In this document: in pieces, positions 6,585 through 9,204 of the stretch
Position numbering within the stretch: position 1 is the stretch's first letter
Layout of the letters: each line of letters opens with the position of its first letter
Assembly (NCBI GenBank): GCA_023441125.1
Contig: JAEZQV010000049.1
Coordinates: 1-9,204, forward strand
Source: Bacillota bacterium
GTDB lineage: Bacteria; Bacillota_C; Negativicutes; Sporomusales; Sporomusaceae
Direction of reading: 5' to 3'
Length of the DNA: 9,204 nt
Notes under the pieces: generated by a model
What the model was told of the DNA's origin: nothing
The model's database searches: none
What the model saw: only the letters and a program-made list of their open reading frames with translations
Made by a program: the position numbers and the translations under genes

Positions 6585-8257
6585 TGTCCCGCCTCCCGCA
6601 CAGATACCGGCATCAGCACACCCGGTTTTAGCTGCAGTTTGCAAGTAATAATTTTACCTATGGTATTAAAACCGCGGATTACATTAAACTGTTCTTCATA
6701 AAGGCGCTCACTGTACCGTGCGGCCTCCGCCATGCCTCCGGCCGCGGCCCGTTCGGCAAGATGCAGGTCGGCGGCGCGCCAGGCATCCTCCAGGGTAAAG
6801 CGCCGTTTATCAAACTCTTGCTTTAGTCCCAGTTCCGGTACCGTATAAAAACCCTGCGCCGTATCGGCCCTAAGTGTAATCTCCGTGGTCGGCCGGGCCG
6901 AGGCGGCGCCGACGGCATTTGCCACCATGTGTCCCGCCGGTACCTGCCAGGGTAGTTCCAGACGTTCGGCCACCAGCGGCGCAAGTCCCAGGGCCGCGCC
7001 CCCCACACCGATGACCAGTTCGGGTTGGAACGGTTCACCATACACGATGTCTTCCACTTTGTATACCGGTCTGGCCGCTTCTGCCGCCAGCATACCCTGA
7101 ATGGCCTGGACAATGCGGTCGACTGCCAGCTGCAGCGTCTCATAGGCCGCATCTTCCGGCGTCTGGTTGTCTGCAGCCACCCTGGCCATGGCTTGTCTGG
7201 CCGCGGTCGGGTCGCCGTATTCAATCAGCCCGGCTACCCGGAGCGCGTCGGTTACTGCCGGTTCAGGCCCGCCGTTGGCCATGGCCGGGCCACGGCGCAT
7301 CGGCCCTACAGCCAGTACGCCGGCTTCGCGCCGCACGTAACTGTCGCCGCCAATGCCCACAGAACGCAGCCAAAATGACCGCACCGCCGTTGGATAATTA
7401 TTCACAGCCGCCCCACCCGGGGCAAACAGGGGAACACCGCCCTGCCACAGCGCAACATCAGTGGTTGTGCCGCCAATATCCAGCGAAATAGTTGCTTCCG
7501 CCGGGTTGGCCAAAGCCATAATGCCCAGCACACTGGCCGCCGGTCCGGTAAAAATCGCCTCTACCGGCTGCTGCCTGGCGGCGGCCAGCGGCATAGTACC
7601 GCCATCAGCCTTTAATATATATACAGGCGCGGTAATACTGCGCTCAGTTAAGGCCGCTTCGATGGCGGCGGCAAAATTACTGAATATACGCCAGACGGCG
7701 GAATTATAATACGCAGAATTAGTCCGCCGAAGGTAATTGAGTGAGCCGGATGCCTGGGCACTCAGGGTGGTATACGCCGGCCGCAAGTACTCATTGACCC
7801 AGCCGGCCACCGTTTGTTCCTGCAGCGGATTACGCACGGAGAACTTTCCGGCTACGGCGGCAACAACAGCCGTGCCTTTAAGTTCACGACAGGCGTCAGC
7901 CACTTCTTCCCGGATCGGTTTGGCCTGTTCCCGGCCGCGATGATCGGTATATCCGCTTAAAAACCGGGGTTGTCCCGGAATCAGACCTGTCAGGTTAAGT
8001 CCGGGGCCCGGCATTAACAGCAAGGCCACCTGATCGGTTTTGTCCTCAACCAATGCATTGGTCACAATGGTTGTGGACAGCGCCACCCGCCGGATTGCCT
8101 GCACGGTAATGCCGGCCAGCACTTTATCAATGGCCCTAACAATACCATGCAGCAGTTCCTGGTGGGTAGTCGGGGTTTTGGCCGCAGCCAAAACCCGGCC
8201 TTCTTTTACAACCACCGCATCAGTAAATGTTCCGCCGACATCGATTCCCAACAACAT
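6581..8257 (-). CDS. Hydantoinase/oxoprolinase family protein, short HyuA-like form
   Basis: This 558-residue cytosolic protein belongs to the hydantoinase A/oxoprolinase family, an ASKHA-fold group whose known members use ATP to open cyclic amides such as hydantoins, 5-oxoproline or N-methylhydantoin, or to drive carboxylation of ketones. It has the N-terminal phosphate-binding DVGGTFTDAV (6-15), ALSTTIVTNAL (59-69), KADGGTMP (216-223), IFTGPAASVLG (235-245), a second phosphate loop SLDIGGTTTDVAL (258-270) and GVGGAALGLAPL (417-428). HyuA proteins are often near 680-700 residues, so this is a shorter variant. No HyuB partner is visible in the window. The ATG at 8255-8257 follows GGAGG by eight bases, 27 bases after the activase stop, and its stop overlaps the deacetylase start. 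The substrate cannot be assigned. Carboxylase, hydantoinase or a redox-accessory ATPase role are all possible. Confidence 0.88.
   Translation of the reverse strand: MLLGIDVGGTFTDAVVVKEGRVLAAAKTPTTHQELLHGIVRAIDKVLAGITVQAIRRVALSTTIVTNALVEDKTDQVALLLMPGPGLNLTGLIPGQPRFLSGYTDHRGREQAKPIREEVADACRELKGTAVVAAVAGKFSVRNPLQEQTVAGWVNEYLRPAYTTLSAQASGSLNYLRRTNSAYYNSAVWRIFSNFAAAIEAALTERSITAPVYILKADGGTMPLAAARQQPVEAIFTGPAASVLGIMALANPAEATISLDIGGTTTDVALWQGGVPLFAPGGAAVNNYPTAVRSFWLRSVGIGGDSYVRREAGVLAVGPMRRGPAMANGGPEPAVTDALRVAGLIEYGDPTAARQAMARVAADNQTPEDAAYETLQLAVDRIVQAIQGMLAAEAARPVYKVEDIVYGEPFQPELVIGVGGAALGLAPLVAERLELPWQVPAGHMVANAVGAASARPTTEITLRADTAQGFYTVPELGLKQEFDKRRFTLEDAWRAADLHLAERAAAGGMAEAARYSERLYEEQFNVIRGFNTIGKIITCKLQLKPGVLMPVSVREAGQ
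6592..6597 (-). promoter_or_regulatory. Ribosome binding site deciding the deacetylase start
   Basis: On the minus strand GGGAGG lies within the last codons of the hydantoinase-like gene. Its GGAGG core ends seven bases before the ATG at 6582-6584. It selects this ATG, which gives a 4-bp ATGA overlap, over the upstream in-frame TTG at 6644. Confidence 0.75.
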
Positions 8258-8284
8258 ACCATTCGCCTCCTACAACCTGGCCGG

Positions 8285-9040
8285 CTATTTATATACAGCA
8301 CAGCCAATCGCCCCATTCAGCTGGGGATATTGAGGTATAACGACTTCCACAGCCATTTCCCGGGTAATAAACTCCTTGATGGCGCTGCCCAGGGCCACCC
8401 CGCCGGTAAAAACCAGCTTTTCGCTTTTGAGTGCGGCCAGCATGGGCTTGATACGTTTATAAATAGTATAATTGACACCGGCGGCCAATTCGGCGGTGGT
8501 ATACCCCTCCACAATCCGGCCAATCAGTTCCGACTCGCCAAAGATAGCACAGGTTGCGCTAAGTTCAACCGGGTTGTCACTATAGCCGGCCAGTTCTTCC
8601 AGGCTAATGCCGAGAACGGTCGCCATATTTTCCAGATAGCGCCCGGTACTGGCGGCACACTTGTCATTGGTCTGAAAGTCTGTCATCTTGCCCTTGCGTA
8701 CTTTAATCACTTTGCTGTCCTGACCGCCCAAATCCAGCAGGGTAAAATCCGTCAAACCCGTTTGGTGGATTACACCAAGCATATGCGCCTTGAGTTCAGG
8801 AATGACCGTAGCGCCGACAATATTTATGGTATTGCGGCCATAACCGGTAGCTGTCAGCTGAGTAACCGCCGGATACCCCAGCGCCGCAAAGTCCACTGCC
8901 AGACCAGTTTCGGTCCGCTGACCGTACTCACGGTAAAATTTGGCCGTTTCATACACGGTGGCCGCGGTAAGCGCTTTGGCCTCAGTATCCATAATGACCA
9001 GTTTTACACTGCGGCTACCTAAATCTATACCACACCGCAT
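8285..9040 (-). CDS. 2-hydroxyacyl-CoA dehydratase-type activase (BadF/BadG/BcrA/HgdC family ATPase)
   Basis: This 251-residue ASKHA-fold ATPase is of the 'archerase' type. As a homodimer it holds one [4Fe-4S] cluster and uses ATP hydrolysis to inject a low-potential electron into a partner dehydratase, benzoyl-CoA reductase or double-cubane protein. It shows the N-terminal phosphate loop CGIDLGSRSVK (3-13), DLGGQDSKVIK (103-113) and the cluster cysteines C128 (NDKCAASTGRYLE) and C164 (SATCAIFGESE). The second nucleotide motif FTGGVALG lies at 211-218. Single-domain length of about 250-260 residues matches the HgdC/FldI type. I chose the ATG at 9038-9040 over the in-frame GTG at 9064, because the Shine-Dalgarno lies between them. 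It follows the dehydratase-family gene by 45 bases, the expected partner order. Its exact partner class depends on the truncated neighbour. Confidence 0.93.
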   Translation of the reverse strand: MRCGIDLGSRSVKLVIMDTEAKALTAATVYETAKFYREYGQRTETGLAVDFAALGYPAVTQLTATGYGRNTINIVGATVIPELKAHMLGVIHQTGLTDFTLLDLGGQDSKVIKVRKGKMTDFQTNDKCAASTGRYLENMATVLGISLEELAGYSDNPVELSATCAIFGESELIGRIVEGYTTAELAAGVNYTIYKRIKPMLAALKSEKLVFTGGVALGSAIKEFITREMAVEVVIPQYPQLNGAIGCAVYK

Positions 9041-9047
9041 GACTGTC

Positions 9048-9056
9048 CACCTCCTT
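9048..9056 (-). promoter_or_regulatory. Ribosome binding site deciding the activase start
   Basis: On the minus strand AAGGAGGTG precedes the ATG at 9038-9040, with nine bases between GGAGG and ATG. It would sit inside the coding region if translation began at the GTG at 9064, which argues for the shorter protein. Confidence 0.75.
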
Positions 9057-9085
9057 GCCGACACATCCCGGCCGCATTATTCCCA

Positions 9086-9204
9086 TTAACGCAGCATCTC
9101 CAAAAAACTCTCTATTCTCAGTCTGGTTCTGGCATCAAGCTTACCGGGTTTATCGCCCTCGATGGTCAGAATGGGTACAGCCAGCTTTTCCCGCAGAATT
9201 ATGT
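9086..9204 (-). CDS. 2-hydroxyacyl-CoA dehydratase / double-cubane cluster family protein, C-terminal 38 residues only
   Basis: Reading the minus strand from the right edge, one frame stays open and ends at TAA (9086-9088). Its last 38 residues contain VPILTIEGDKPGKLDAR followed by TRLRIESFLEMLR. This matches the C-terminus of the HgdB/FldC/BcrB/BcrC and YjiM-type proteins, in which a 'PVLxLExD' strand is followed by a helix with 'TRxxAFxEML'. These proteins bind [4Fe-4S] or [8Fe-9S] clusters and receive electrons from an activase such as the one encoded 45 bases downstream. The cluster cysteines lie outside the window. I therefore cannot tell a dehydratase subunit from a stand-alone double-cubane protein. 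Only the tail is visible, so the call rests on a short motif plus strong gene context. Confidence 0.8.
   Translation of the reverse strand, partial: IILREKLAVPILTIEGDKPGKLDARTRLRIESFLEMLR

Noticed and set aside
6585..6644. Longer deacetylase start at TTG (6642-6644)
   Set aside because: The extra 20 residues would be read entirely over the hydantoinase-like coding region in another frame, and the good Shine-Dalgarno at 6592-6597 serves the ATG at 6584.
8147..9022. 291-codon open frame on the plus strand opposite the activase gene
   Set aside because: It lies antisense to a gene with intact family motifs, its translation shows no recognisable domain, and no plus-strand Shine-Dalgarno supports it. 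High third-position GC in the real gene explains the long open antisense frame.
1..9204. CRISPR arrays, tRNA/rRNA genes, insertion sequences, long direct repeats
   Set aside because: No regularly spaced repeats, RNA gene signatures, transposase motifs or terminal inverted repeats were seen; coding density on the minus strand is nearly complete.

Overview
All recognisable genes in this window lie on the minus strand, so transcription runs from high to low coordinates. The content points to an anaerobic, endospore-forming Firmicute. There are GerA-type germinant receptor genes on the left and a 2-hydroxyacyl-CoA dehydratase-type protein with its ATP-dependent activase on the right. GC content is moderate, near or slightly above 50% by eye, and Shine-Dalgarno sites are strong (GGAGG). 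A spore-forming Negativicute (Sporomusa/Thermosinus/Pelosinus-like) is my best guess. This is inferred from gene content and style, not from a marker gene.

Layout in transcription order. (1) 9204-6584 is a metabolic cassette: the last 38 codons of a 2-hydroxyacyl-CoA dehydratase/double-cubane family protein (9086-9204), a BadF/BadG/HgdC-type activase (8285-9040), a short hydantoinase/oxoprolinase-type protein (6581-8257), and then an HDAC/AcuC-type zinc deacetylase with a C-terminal four-cysteine extension (5265-6584). The hydantoinase-like gene and the deacetylase overlap by 4 bp (ATGA). (2) 5234-3406 is a nucleic-acid housekeeping set: RNase PH (rph), XTP/dITP pyrophosphatase (RdgB/HAM1 family) and a YfcE-type metallophosphoesterase. 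It ends at a clear intrinsic terminator (3376-3405). No terminator or convincing promoter is visible between sets 1 and 2, so the cassette may read through into rph. (3) 3306-2875 is a monocistronic RDD-family membrane protein, closed by a perfect 15-bp hairpin (2826-2865). (4) 2746-1 is the start of a germinant-receptor operon: a GerAA-type A subunit with an unusually long N-terminal region, overlapping by 4 bp a GerAB-type B subunit that runs off the left edge.

How the genes may work together. The GerA-type genes should form an inner spore membrane receptor that senses nutrients. The rph-rdgB-phosphoesterase set handles RNA 3'-end trimming and nucleotide-pool sanitation. The right-hand cassette pairs an iron-sulfur radical-type enzyme and its ATP-driven electron donor with a second ASKHA-fold ATPase-like protein and a deacetylase/amidohydrolase. 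Its substrate cannot be read from the sequence, and it is the least ordinary part of the window. I see no RNA genes, CRISPR, insertion sequences or phage genes. No gene-free stretch exceeds 300 bases.
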